Assembly (NCBI GenBank): GCA_036227345.1
Contig: CP109468.1
Coordinates: 8,184,001 to 8,248,000 of the forward strand
Direction: 5' to 3'
DNA from: Streptomyces sp. NBC_01463
Lineage (GTDB): Bacteria > Actinomycetota > Actinomycetes > Streptomycetales > Streptomycetaceae
DNA length: 64,000 nucleotides
Part shown: positions 53,259-62,010 of the stretch, piece after piece
Layout of the letters: every line of letters begins with the position of its first letter
Numbering within the stretch: position 1 is the first letter of the stretch
Notes under the pieces: model-generated
What the model was told of the DNA's origin: nothing
Databases searched by the model: none
The model's input: only the letters and a program-made list of their open reading frames with translations
Program-made: the position numbers and the translations under genes

Positions 53259-54082
53259 CAGGACCTCCCACGGTCGGAGAACGCCTCGAACAGCCGGTCG
53301 CCGAGGAGGTTGAGGGCCACGGCCGCCGCGACGATGAGCACCGCCGGAGCGAGTGCCGCGGACGGGTTGTCGTACAGCAGGGTGCGGTTCTCGGAGAGCA
53401 TCCGGCCCCAGTCGGGGGCGCCGGGCGGCACCCCGAGGCCGAGGAACGACAGGGAACTCAGCGCGACGATCGCACCGGCGAAGTTCAGCAGGGTGTTGGC
53501 CACCACGACGGGCAGCACATTGGGCCAGATGTGGCGGGTCATCACCGTGAGACGCGAGAGCCCGAGGGTCTCCGCCGCCTCGACGTACGCCCGGTGCCGC
53601 TGCTCCAGCACGGCGGACCGGACCAGCCGGATGTCGGCGGGCGACGTCAGCACGACGAGCACGCCGACGGCCAGGGCGTAGCCGCCTCCGCCGATTCCCG
53701 CGACGACGATCGTCACCAGGAGCGCGGGCAGGGCCAGCAGCAGATCGGCCCAGCGCCGCACGACGGTGTCGATCCAGCCGCCCCGGTACCCGGCGAGGAG
53801 CCCGAGGACGTTGCCGATGACCATCGACCCGATCGCGACCAGCGCCGCACCGGCGAGGGTGGACCGTGCGCCCGCGACGACCATCCGGGCGATGTCGCGG
53901 CCGAGTTCGTCGGTGCCGAGCGGATGCCCGCCGCCCGGCATGGCGGCGCCGGTGGCGAGATCCTGCGCGTCCCAGTCCGGCAGGACCAGCTGGCCGACGG
54001 CCGCGGCCAGGGCGAACAGCGACAGCAGGACGGCGCAGGAAACGGTGAGCGGGGAGAACCTGCGGGAGGTGCGGGTCTTCAT
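53258..54082 (-). CDS. Peptide ABC transporter permease (DppC-like)
   Basis: The 274-residue subunit has the N-terminal DppC segment HPLGTDELGRDIARMVVAGARSTLAGA, the coupling loop YVEAAETLGLSRLTVMTRHIWPNVLP and SFLGLGVPPGAPDWGRML. Five to six helices cross the membrane. It overlaps the DppB-like gene by four bases (ATGA) and the ATPase by one base, so the transporter is made as a unit. Confidence 0.93.
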   Translation of the reverse strand: MKTRTSRRFSPLTVSCAVLLSLFALAAAVGQLVLPDWDAQDLATGAAMPGGGHPLGTDELGRDIARMVVAGARSTLAGAALVAIGSMVIGNVLGLLAGYRGGWIDTVVRRWADLLLALPALLVTIVVAGIGGGGYALAVGVLVVLTSPADIRLVRSAVLEQRHRAYVEAAETLGLSRLTVMTRHIWPNVLPVVVANTLLNFAGAIVALSSLSFLGLGVPPGAPDWGRMLSENRTLLYDNPSAALAPAVLIVAAAVALNLLGDRLFEAFSDRGRS

Positions 54083-55119
54083 GCGTTCTCCTCCTCACGG
54101 TCGCCGGACGCCGGCGCCGCAGCCGAGGTCCTCGCCGCGGGTGCGGTCCGGAGCCGCGGATCCAGCAGGGGTTGTACGAGATCGGTGGCGAGGCCGGCCA
54201 GACAGACCAGGGCGGCGATGAGCAGCGCCTCGGCCTGGACCACGGGCACGTCCCGGAAGGTGACCGAGTCGACCAGCAGGGAACCGAGCCCGGGCAGTGC
54301 GAAGACCTCCTCCACCATGACCGTGCCGGCCAGCAGGTAGGCGAGGACCAGCCCGATCCCGGTGAGGACGGGGACGACGGTGCCGCGCAGCACGTACCGC
54401 AGCAGGATGTCCCGCTCCCGCACCCCCCGGGCGCGGGCGAACGTGACGTGTTCCCGGTCGAGTTCCCGGATCACGGCCGCCCGGGTCAGTTTCAGCAGGA
54501 CGGCCGTGACGGCGAGGCCGAGCGCCAGCGCGGGCAGCACCAGATGGCTCAGCCGGTCGGTGCCCGCCCCCTCGCCCGGTCCGTATGCGGGGAACCAGCC
54601 GAGCATCAGCGCGAAGACGTAGATGAGCACCAGCCCGCCCGCGAACGCCGGCGTGGACAGCGCCACCACGCCGAGGCTCTGCACGGCCCGGTCGGTGGCC
54701 CGCCGGTTGCGCAGGCCCGCCAGGACGCCCAGCGGCAGTCCGACGAGCAGCGCGACGGCGAAGCCCAGACCGACCAGCTGGCCGGTGAGCACCAGCCGGT
54801 CGCCGAGTGCGGCGCCGACGCTCTCGCCGGTACGGATCGACGTACCGAGATCGAGCCGGACGGCGTCGCTCAGCCAGTACCAGTACTGCACGGCCATCGG
54901 GCTGTCCAGGTGGTGGCGGGCCCGGACGGTGGCCAGCGCCTCGGGGGTGGCGCTGCGGGGACCGAGCAGCGTCTGGGCCGGATCACCCGGTGCGGCCTGG
55001 AGCAGGGCGAACACGGCGACGGACAGCACGACGAGGAGTCCCAGCGTGCCGCCGAGACGGCGCACCACGAGCCGGGCGGGGAGCGCGGACCGCAGCCGCG
55101 CCCGCCGGGTGACGGTCAT
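54079..55119 (-). CDS. Peptide ABC transporter permease (DppB-like)
   Basis: The 346-residue subunit starts with a membrane helix (RRLGGTLGLLVVLSVAVFALLQAAPGDPA) and carries LDLGTSIRTGESV, the coupling loop FARARGVRERDILLRYVLRGTVVPVLTG and the C-terminal EEVFALPGLGSLLVDSVTFRDVPVVQA. ATG 55119 overlaps the stop of the S9 peptidase gene (ATGA). It pairs with the DppC-like subunit to form the channel. Confidence 0.93.
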   Translation of the reverse strand: MTVTRRARLRSALPARLVVRRLGGTLGLLVVLSVAVFALLQAAPGDPAQTLLGPRSATPEALATVRARHHLDSPMAVQYWYWLSDAVRLDLGTSIRTGESVGAALGDRLVLTGQLVGLGFAVALLVGLPLGVLAGLRNRRATDRAVQSLGVVALSTPAFAGGLVLIYVFALMLGWFPAYGPGEGAGTDRLSHLVLPALALGLAVTAVLLKLTRAAVIRELDREHVTFARARGVRERDILLRYVLRGTVVPVLTGIGLVLAYLLAGTVMVEEVFALPGLGSLLVDSVTFRDVPVVQAEALLIAALVCLAGLATDLVQPLLDPRLRTAPAARTSAAAPASGDREEENA

Positions 55120-57224
55120 CGCCCGCCTCCAGCCGTCAGGGGTACGGCAGGACCGGACGGCTTCAGGGGGGTGTCGCCGGCCGGTCCTGCCGCGGGAGCC
55201 GTGCCGGGGATCGGCTCGGGGGAAGCGTCCCCCGGCACGGCGGTCTGTGGGGCGGCCGCGGGACGCGGCGCCAGGTGGGTGGCGAGCCACTGCTCGGTCC
55301 GGGCGGCGGCGTCGAGGAGATGGCCGCCGTCGGTGAACTCGTGGCCCTCGTCCGGGTACACGTACAGCTCGACGGGCGCGCGGCCGGTCCGCAGCAGCGA
55401 CCGGTACAGCTCGTGGGCCTGGCCGACCGGGGTGACCCGGTCCGCGGAGCCGTGGACGATCAGTGTCGGCGTGCCGCTGCCGCCGCGGGCGAAGACCGGC
55501 GAGCGCCGGATCAGCCCTTCCGGGGCGTCCGGGCCACCGATGCCGTAGGTGCGGTCGTAACCGCCGCCGATGTTGCTGGTGTGCGTGAAGCTCAGCCAGT
55601 CGGTGGGCGCGGAGACGACGACCGCGGCGCGGAAGACATCGGTGCGGGCCGCGGCCTGGGCGGCGAGGAAGCCGCCGTAGCTGTGGCCCAGGACGGCCGT
55701 ACGGTCCGGGTCGGCGAGCCCCGAGTCGACCAGGTGGCGCACCCCGGCCAGCACGTCGTCCAGGTCGGCGCCGCCGACGTCACCGACCACGGCACGGGCG
55801 TGTTCGATCCCCCGGCCGTTGCTGCCGCGCGGGTTGGGCAGCAGCACCAGGTATCCGGCGGCGGCCAGCGCCGGGGCGAGACCCAGTACGTCTCCCGGCG
55901 CGTATCCGGCGGACCAGAGCCAGGCGGGGCCGCCGTGGACGAGGACGGCGAGGGGCCGGGGCCCGGTGCGCTCCCCGCTGGACAGGACCAGCCCCTGCAC
56001 GGTGCGGCCGTCGGGCGCGGACCAGAGGGTCTGCGCGGTGCGGACACGGGCGAGCACCGGGTCGGGCGTGTTGAGCGCGGTGACCGGCGCCCAGTTCCAG
56101 GCGTCCGGTCCCTCGGTGCGGGCGACCACCGCTTCGGGTGGCCTGCCCGGTGCGTCGAGCACGGTGGCGGCCAGCCGTCCGTCGGCGCTCAGCGAGAGTC
56201 CGGGCTGGTAGCCGGCCCCGCCGAGCGTCACCGGCCCCGACCAGCAGGTGCCGGCGGGCTGTCCGGTGCGGCCGACGCGGGAGCCCGTCCCGTCCCAGCC
56301 CGCGAACCACAGTGCGCCGGGCGCGTCGTCGTCGAACCGCAGCCAGGTCGCGTCCTCGACACCGGGCACCACGGAGCTGTCCCCGGTCGTCAGGCCGACC
56401 ACGACGGGGCGTCCGGCGACGATGGAGATGCCTTCGCAGACCGCGGCGGTCCGGCCGTCGGCTGCGAGCGCGGGGGCGCCCAGCTGCCCCTGCGGCGTGT
56501 ACACGGTCCTGGCGGTGCGGGCGTCGAGGTCCAGGGCGGCGAAGCGCGCGCCGTAGTACCCGGCGGGCAGCGTGTCCTCGCAGACCGTGGCCGCGGCGGT
56601 CGCCCCGCCGCGCCAGGCGACGTTCCACACGGTGAGCCCCGCGGGCCCGGCCTCGCGCACGGAGCCGTCGGCGAGGCCGACGAGATGCAGCGAACGGCGG
56701 CCCGTGCCCCGGGCGAAGTGTTCCGGCGCCGGTACGGATCCGAGGCGTACCGGCAGCCCGAGGTGCATGCCGTCGCGCTCGGCGCCGTCCGCCGCACAGA
56801 GCAGCAGGGCCTGGCTCCCGTCGTCGGACACCAGCAGCTCCTCCACCGCGCCGGGGGCCGTCGCGACCGTGCGGACGGTGCCGGAGACGGTGTCCAGGGC
56901 CGCGAGCCGCACCTCGGTCCCGGCCGGGCCCTCGCTCTGCGCGATGTGCAGCAGGGTGCGGGAATCCGGCAGCCAGCGCGGACTGTGACGGTCCGTCGGG
57001 GCGTCCGGCCCGGACGGTGCGCGGAGCGCGGGCGTCCCCGGGTCCGCTCCGCCGTCCCGCGCCCCGGCCGGGACCGGGGCGAGGACGAGTGCGGCATGCT
57101 CGGGACCGGCCGCCGCCACGGCGACGGCGCGGCCGTCCGGGCTGATCCGGGCCTCGACCGGGTGGACCAGGCGCAGCATCGCCTCGCGGGCGCGCCGCAC
57201 GACGGTCGCAGCGGTACTGGGCAT
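55116..57224 (-). CDS. Prolyl oligopeptidase family (S9) serine peptidase
   Basis: This 702-residue cytoplasmic peptidase has an N-terminal beta-propeller (about 1-420) and a C-terminal alpha/beta hydrolase domain. The triad is Ser in GHSYGG, Asp in HGSADRVTP and His in DEGHEF. LVHGGPAWLWSAGYAPG supplies the oxyanion-side motif. It should trim small peptides brought in by the transporter encoded around it: the binding protein is 36 bp upstream and the permeases follow by a four-base overlap. Having a peptidase inside the transport operon suggests that one imported peptide class is broken down at once. The tail after the catalytic His is Pro/Ala-rich. Confidence 0.92.
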   Translation of the reverse strand: MPSTAATVVRRAREAMLRLVHPVEARISPDGRAVAVAAAGPEHAALVLAPVPAGARDGGADPGTPALRAPSGPDAPTDRHSPRWLPDSRTLLHIAQSEGPAGTEVRLAALDTVSGTVRTVATAPGAVEELLVSDDGSQALLLCAADGAERDGMHLGLPVRLGSVPAPEHFARGTGRRSLHLVGLADGSVREAGPAGLTVWNVAWRGGATAAATVCEDTLPAGYYGARFAALDLDARTARTVYTPQGQLGAPALAADGRTAAVCEGISIVAGRPVVVGLTTGDSSVVPGVEDATWLRFDDDAPGALWFAGWDGTGSRVGRTGQPAGTCWSGPVTLGGAGYQPGLSLSADGRLAATVLDAPGRPPEAVVARTEGPDAWNWAPVTALNTPDPVLARVRTAQTLWSAPDGRTVQGLVLSSGERTGPRPLAVLVHGGPAWLWSAGYAPGDVLGLAPALAAAGYLVLLPNPRGSNGRGIEHARAVVGDVGGADLDDVLAGVRHLVDSGLADPDRTAVLGHSYGGFLAAQAAARTDVFRAAVVVSAPTDWLSFTHTSNIGGGYDRTYGIGGPDAPEGLIRRSPVFARGGSGTPTLIVHGSADRVTPVGQAHELYRSLLRTGRAPVELYVYPDEGHEFTDGGHLLDAAARTEQWLATHLAPRPAAAPQTAVPGDASPEPIPGTAPAAGPAGDTPLKPSGPAVPLTAGGGR

Positions 57225-57260
57225 GGGGGTCCGTTCCCTGGAAGTGGCAGTGGCGGCGGG

Positions 57261-58907
57261 TCAGGCGGACTTGCGGATGCGGGTCGCCCACGGGCCGATG
57301 AACGCGAACGGCCCCTGGTCCAGCAGCACGAACTCCTCGGAGAACGCGGACGCGGTCTGTGCCCACCACAGGGGCAGGTAGGGGAGTTCGGCGCCCGCGG
57401 TCCGTACGGCCTTCATCAGTTCCCGGGCGCGGACGTCCTTGTCCGTCGCGGTCTTCGCGGTGTCCAGGGCGGAGTTGACCGCCGCGTTGTCGTAGTGCGC
57501 GATGTCCGTCGCGGTGGCCGCCGCGTTGAGGTACGGGTCCGCGAGTTCGGCCGGGTCGCCGGTGACGGGGAAGTACCACAGGAACTGCAGGGGCTGCTTG
57601 CCGGAGCCGAGCTCCGCCACCCACTGCTCCAGGGTGATCTCCTTGACGTTCAGCGTGATGCCGATCTTCTTGAGCGAGGCGGCGAGTGCGAGCGCCGCCT
57701 TGCCCAGCTGGGGACCGCTGTTGGGGTAGTGGAGTTCGGCCGTGAAGCCGTCCTTCGCCGAGGACCTGGCCAGCTCGGTCCGTGCGGCCGCCAGGTCGAA
57801 GTCCGGGGAGGGGATCGCGTCGTAGCCGGCGCGGACCTCGTCCGCCGGCAGCAGATCGCCCCACATCTCGCGGGAGGGCAGCGCGTCGGCGACCTCGGCC
57901 TTGCCGTGCAGAATGCCCTTCACCATGCCCGTGCGGTCGGCCGCGTGGGCGATGGCGCGGCGGACGTGCACGTCGTCGAACGGTGCTCGGGACGTGTCGA
58001 ACGCGAGCGACACCACGGAACGGTCGCCGGTGTACGTGACGCGCGCGCTCGACTCCCAGCCGCGGGCCTCGTCCGACGCGAGGCTCAGGGCGCCGTCCAC
58101 CGCGCCGGACTTCATCGCGACCAGCCGCGTACCCGCGTCCGGCACGAAGGAGAGCTTCAGCTTCCGCACGGCGGGCCTCTCGCCCCACCAGGCGTCGTTG
58201 CGCTCCAGCAGGACGTGGTCGTCGGCGGCGAACTCGGTGATCCGGTACGGGCCGGTCCCCAGCAGCAGCGTCTTCGACGTACCGATCCGCCCCTGGTTGC
58301 GGGTGAGGAAGGCGCGGCTGCTCACGAGGAGACCGCCCGCCGTCGTCGTCCAGGCAAACATCGCGTCCGGGGCCTTCAGCCGGATGGTGACCTCGTGGTC
58401 GCCGGAGGCCCTCACGGACTCGACGCCCGCGTAGGCGTAACCGAGGGCGGAACCGTTCTTCGGGTCCCTGATGGCCTCGACGGAGGCCACCACGTCGTCC
58501 GCGGTGAACGGGCTGCCGTCGGTGAACGTGACCCCGCGGCGCAGGGTGTACACATACGTCCTGGCGTCGGGCTGCTTCCACGACGCGGCGAGTCCCGGCC
58601 CCAGCTTTCCTGACGGGTCGACCGACAGCAGGGACTCCTGGGCGAGCACCGCGACCAGGTAGTTGAGGACGCCGGACTCGCGGCCCACGTCGAGGCTGGA
58701 GAGCGACGACGGCAGAGCGAGCGTGAGGGTGCCGATCTGCGCGTCGGCGCCCTGCGCACCGGTCCCCGAGCCTGCCGCGCCGTCCCCGGAGTCCTTCGCG
58801 GGCGGGGGCGCACACGCGGCGAGCACACCGGACGCGGCGAGGGCGCCCATGCCGGCGAGGCCCAGCATTCGGCGTCGGCTGAGAGTGCCACCCGGTTCCG
58901 AAGTCAT
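57261..58907 (-). CDS. Peptide ABC transporter substrate-binding lipoprotein (SBP family 5)
   Basis: The 548-residue protein opens the operon. Its signal has twin arginines (SRRRMLGLAGMGALAASGVLAAC), so it is probably a Tat-exported lipoprotein anchored at Cys32. Family-5 features are LVAVLAQESLLSVDPSGKLGPGLAASW, YTLRRGVTFTDGSPFTADDVVASVEAI and PFDDVHVRRAIAHAADR. It would bind peptides or related compounds outside the membrane. The promoter region holds TGTCC/GGACA dyads. The remaining transporter genes and an S9 peptidase follow in the same direction. Confidence 0.92.
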   Translation of the reverse strand: MTSEPGGTLSRRRMLGLAGMGALAASGVLAACAPPPAKDSGDGAAGSGTGAQGADAQIGTLTLALPSSLSSLDVGRESGVLNYLVAVLAQESLLSVDPSGKLGPGLAASWKQPDARTYVYTLRRGVTFTDGSPFTADDVVASVEAIRDPKNGSALGYAYAGVESVRASGDHEVTIRLKAPDAMFAWTTTAGGLLVSSRAFLTRNQGRIGTSKTLLLGTGPYRITEFAADDHVLLERNDAWWGERPAVRKLKLSFVPDAGTRLVAMKSGAVDGALSLASDEARGWESSARVTYTGDRSVVSLAFDTSRAPFDDVHVRRAIAHAADRTGMVKGILHGKAEVADALPSREMWGDLLPADEVRAGYDAIPSPDFDLAAARTELARSSAKDGFTAELHYPNSGPQLGKAALALAASLKKIGITLNVKEITLEQWVAELGSGKQPLQFLWYFPVTGDPAELADPYLNAAATATDIAHYDNAAVNSALDTAKTATDKDVRARELMKAVRTAGAELPYLPLWWAQTASAFSEEFVLLDQGPFAFIGPWATRIRKSA

Positions 58908-58929
58908 CGGGAACCATCCATTTCGCTTC

Positions 58930-59019
58930 GTCCACTGTTGCTGCCCAACTGGGCGTGGACAGTATCCGAAGGCTTTGAGGGCGTCAAAGGGTGGCTAATA
59001 ACTGTCCGAAACGTGGACA
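58930..59019. promoter_or_regulatory. Candidate operator region of the peptide-transport operon
   Basis: TGTCC-N7-GGACA (59003-59019) is an inverted repeat, and GTCCAC (58930-58935) and GTGGAC (58955-58960) form a second, wider one. They lie 23-112 bp upstream of the binding-protein start, across the expected promoter. The XRE-cupin regulator at the end of the operon is the likely binder. Confidence 0.5.
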
Positions 59020-59185
59020 TCGGATCGTCACTTATGCGATGAAAGGGGTGTAGAGCTCTCCGTGTTCTCGACGGGTGGATATGGCCGTCGGATGGTGACC
59101 GCACAGAGCCGGCGTGCGCGCCGGGCCGCCCGGGCGGCAGCGAAAACGACGTGCGCACGGCCGGGGGCGCTGTCAGGCTGCGCCG

Positions 59186-59923
59186 GTGAACCATGACCAC
59201 ATCTCCGCGCTCGCCCATGCCGCCCACCCGGTCAAGGCCCCGCTCGACGACGACTCGGTGACACGGCTTCTCCGCCATGCCGTCCCGCACGGTGACGCGC
59301 GGGCGCTCGATCTGGGCTGCGGGGGAGGGGAATGGCTCCTGCGCGCCCTGGACGGGCACCCCGGCCTGCGGGCCGAGGGCGTCGACATCTCCGAGGGCTC
59401 CCTCCGGCTGGCGGGCGAGGCCGCCGACCGGCTCGGTGTGCGCGGGCGCCTCGTGCTGCACCAACAGGACGGCGCCGCTTTCACCTCCCAGGACCCGTTC
59501 GACCTCGTCCTCAGCGTCGGGGCCGCGCATGTCTTCGGCGGACTGCTGCCGACCCTCGCGGCCGCCCGCGAGCACCTCGCTCCCGGCGGCCGCGTACTGA
59601 TCGGGGACGGCTACTGGGAACGCGAACCGGCACCGGAGGCCGTCGAGATGCTCGGGGACTTCTCCGACCTGGCGACCACCCTGGACCTGGTCGCCGCCGA
59701 CGGCTGGACACCCGTCCACGGCCACATCAGCTCGCGGGGCGAACTGGACGCCTACGAGTGGGCCTGCTGGGGATCCCTCGCCTCCTGGGCACTGGACAAC
59801 CCCGCCCACCCGGACAGCGCGGAGGTGCTCGAAACGGCGGCGACCCGCCGCACCGAGTGGCTGCGCGGCTACCGGGAGACATGGGGCTTCGTGACCCTGG
59901 TGCTGCGCTCCACCTCCGGCTGA
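59186..59923 (+). CDS. SAM-dependent methyltransferase, class I
   Basis: The 245-residue enzyme has motif I ALDLGCGGGEWLLRAL (about 32-47), acidic loop end EGVDISEGSLRLAG, motif II-like FDLVLSVGAAHVFGG and LAPGGRVLIGDGYWERE. It resembles small-molecule methyltransferases. The substrate is unknown. GTG 59186 is chosen; CAGGCT six bases upstream resembles a -10 element, so the transcript may be leaderless. It stands alone between the divergent peptide-transport operon and the oxidoreductase gene. Confidence 0.85.
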   Translation: MNHDHISALAHAAHPVKAPLDDDSVTRLLRHAVPHGDARALDLGCGGGEWLLRALDGHPGLRAEGVDISEGSLRLAGEAADRLGVRGRLVLHQQDGAAFTSQDPFDLVLSVGAAHVFGGLLPTLAAAREHLAPGGRVLIGDGYWEREPAPEAVEMLGDFSDLATTLDLVAADGWTPVHGHISSRGELDAYEWACWGSLASWALDNPAHPDSAEVLETAATRRTEWLRGYRETWGFVTLVLRSTSG

Positions 59924-60075
59924 CTCCGGCCCGCGCCCCGTCGCACCCGCGTGATCATTGCGGCCCTGTGAACACACCCGCCGCCGGGAATACGTGCGAG
60001 GGGAACGGACTTGCTGCTGTCGGGGCGTCCGGTGTCCGGCCCGGGTGCCCGTGCCCGAACAGAGAGAGGCAGACC

Positions 60076-60996
60076 ATGTCCAAGGCGTACGTCTTCACCC
60101 GCAACGGCGGACCGGAGGTGGAGGCCCTCGTGGACCAGGACACGCCGGTGCCCGGCCCCGGGGAACTGCTCGTCGCCGTCAGGGCGGCGGGGGTCAACCC
60201 GGTGGACTGGAAGCTGCGCGCGGGCTACACCAGGCCCGGCAGCGAGCCCCAGCCGTTCCCCACCGTGCTCGGCAGCGAGGCCGCGGGGGTCGTCGAGGCG
60301 GTCGGCCCGGGCGTCGAGGGATTCGCGCCCGGCGACGAGGTCTTCGGCAACCCGGTGACCGGCGGGTACGCCGAACACACGCTGCTGCCCGTCTCGGTGA
60401 CCGCGCACAAGCCGGCCGGGCTCCCGTTCGCCGACGCGGCGGTGCTGCCGGTCGCGGCCGCCACCGCGTACGACGGGGTGCGTCAGCTAGGCCTCGCCCC
60501 GGGGGCCACGCTCCTGGTCACCGGCGCCGGCGGCGGTGTCGGCACCGCCGCGGTCCAGCTCGCCCGCCACGCGGGGGTGCGGGTCATCGGCGCCGCGAGC
60601 GCGGCCAAGAAGGACTTCGTCGAGTCGCTCGGCGCCGTGCACGTCGCCTCCGGCCCCGGACTCGCCGACCGGGTCCGGGCGGCGGCGCCCGACGGTGTCG
60701 ACGCGGTCTTCGACCTCGTCGGCGGTGACACGCTGCGCGAGGTGGCCCCGCTGCTCTCCGACCCCGCCACGCTGATCAGCGCCGGCGGCAAGCCCCTCGC
60801 GGTGGAGCTCGGCGGGGCGGCCGTCGAACGGGCCAGGAACGCGGCCGTGCTCGACGAGGTGGCGAAGCTCGTCGCCTCCGGTGTCCTGCGCACGTTCGTC
60901 ACCCGGACCTTCCCGCTCGCCGGCGCGGGCGAGGCGCTGCGCGCGGTGGAGAGCGGTCATGCGCTCGGGAAGATCGTGATCGAGGTGACCGCGTGA
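60076..60996 (+). CDS. NADPH:quinone oxidoreductase-like medium-chain reductase
   Basis: The 306-residue zinc-free medium-chain reductase has the QOR pattern: AAGVNPVDWKLRAGYT, GSEAAGVVEAVGPGVEGFAPGDEVFG and the nucleotide loop LLVTGAGGGVGTAAVQLARHAGVRVIG (about 145-170). It would reduce quinones or activated alkenes with NADPH. GAGAGAGG lies before the ATG. Its stop overlaps the start of an acetyltransferase gene (GTGA), so the two are co-expressed. Confidence 0.9.
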   Translation: MSKAYVFTRNGGPEVEALVDQDTPVPGPGELLVAVRAAGVNPVDWKLRAGYTRPGSEPQPFPTVLGSEAAGVVEAVGPGVEGFAPGDEVFGNPVTGGYAEHTLLPVSVTAHKPAGLPFADAAVLPVAAATAYDGVRQLGLAPGATLLVTGAGGGVGTAAVQLARHAGVRVIGAASAAKKDFVESLGAVHVASGPGLADRVRAAAPDGVDAVFDLVGGDTLREVAPLLSDPATLISAGGKPLAVELGGAAVERARNAAVLDEVAKLVASGVLRTFVTRTFPLAGAGEALRAVESGHALGKIVIEVTA

Positions 60997-61769
60997 GTCC
61001 CGAACGAATCGACCCGGCCGGCGCCGGCGGGGGTGCGCATCCCCTGGACGACCCGGTGGGCACCGCGCTGAGGGGGCCGCACGCCCACTTCGCCGAGCGC
61101 CGCGGCCGCATCCTGCGCTACCCGCCGGACGTCACCCCCTGGATCGCCCTGCCGGACCGCCCGGAGGCCGCCGACTGGGCCGACGCCGCGGCACTCGCCG
61201 GACCCGGCGGCTCCGTCACCATCACCGCGTTCCACGAGCCGCCGCCGGACGACTGGGAGGTCGTCTTCCACGCCGAGGGCGTCCAGCTCGTCGACGCCGG
61301 AGTGGACGCCGCCCCGTTCCCGGAGGCCGTACGGCTCGGACCCGCCGATGTGCCGGAGATGCTGGGCCTCGTCGCCCGGACCCGGCCCGGCCCCTTCGAG
61401 CGCCGCACAGTCGAGCTCGGCACCTACCTCGGTGTGCGGCGCGACGGTGTGCTGGTCGCCATGGCGGGCGAACGCATGCGCCCGCCCGGCTGGAGCGAGA
61501 TCAGCGGCGTCTGCACGGACGAGTCCGTGCGCGGGCAGGGGCTCGCCGGCGGACTCGTGCGGGCCGTCGCCCACGAGATCAGGGAACGCGGCGAGACGCC
61601 GTTCCTGCACGCCGCCGCCTCCAACACCAACGCCGTCCGGCTCTACGAGGCGCTCGGCTTCGCGCTGCGCCGCCGTACGCCGTTCCTCTCGGCGCTCGTA
61701 CCGGAGCACCCGCCGGTACGCCGGTCCGGCACCGTCCGGGACGACGTCCGTGAGGCAGCCACCCGCTGA
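60993..61769 (+). CDS. GNAT family N-acetyltransferase (FR47-like)
   Basis: The 258-residue protein has a variable N-terminal half (RILRYPPDVTPWIALP, AFHEPPPDDWEVVFHAEGVQLV) and a C-terminal GNAT core: GVCTDESVRGQGLAGGLVRAVAHEIRERGETPFLHAAASNTNAVRLYEALGFALRRR. The acetyl-CoA loop is R-G-Q-G-L-A. This layout fits FR47-type acetyltransferases. The substrate is unknown. GTG 60993 overlaps the stop of the quinone reductase gene. Confidence 0.88.
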   Translation: MSPERIDPAGAGGGAHPLDDPVGTALRGPHAHFAERRGRILRYPPDVTPWIALPDRPEAADWADAAALAGPGGSVTITAFHEPPPDDWEVVFHAEGVQLVDAGVDAAPFPEAVRLGPADVPEMLGLVARTRPGPFERRTVELGTYLGVRRDGVLVAMAGERMRPPGWSEISGVCTDESVRGQGLAGGLVRAVAHEIRERGETPFLHAAASNTNAVRLYEALGFALRRRTPFLSALVPEHPPVRRSGTVRDDVREAATR

Positions 61770-61774
61770 CGGCC

Positions 61775-61853
61775 GGCCCGGGACCTCCGGCTCCCGGGGG
61801 CCCCGGGCCGTGGCCTTCGGCCGGGGCCCCGGACCCCGGCCCGGGACCTCCGG
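61775..61853. repeat. Two copies of a 16-bp direct repeat flanking a terminator hairpin
   Basis: GGCCCGGGACCTCCGG occurs at 61775-61790 and again at 61838-61853, 63 bp apart, on either side of the hairpin at 61797-61830. A degenerate third copy (CCGGGACCTTCGG) follows near 61890. The role is unknown. Confidence 0.5.
61797..61830 (+). terminator. Hairpin terminator after the GNAT gene
   Basis: GGGGCCCCGG and CCGGGGCCCC form a perfect 10-bp stem with a 14-base loop, 27 bp after the stop codon. Confidence 0.6.
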
Positions 61854-62010
61854 GCCGCCGAGCCCGGGCCGATGGCTGTTGCCGAAGCCGGTTCCGGGAC
61901 CTTCGGCGCGACGGCTGGGGCCGTAAGCCTCGTGTGCCGACCGTGGCGGCTCGGGTGCACTGGGAATGAACGCCGGCAGCGGGCCGGCACATCCCAGGGA
62001 GGACACCGCC

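Noticed and set aside
55555..58445. Further TTA codons suggested by TAA on the plus strand within leftward genes
   Set aside because: At 55558 and 58438 the bases fall as GGT-TAC in frame (Gly-Tyr), not as TTA.
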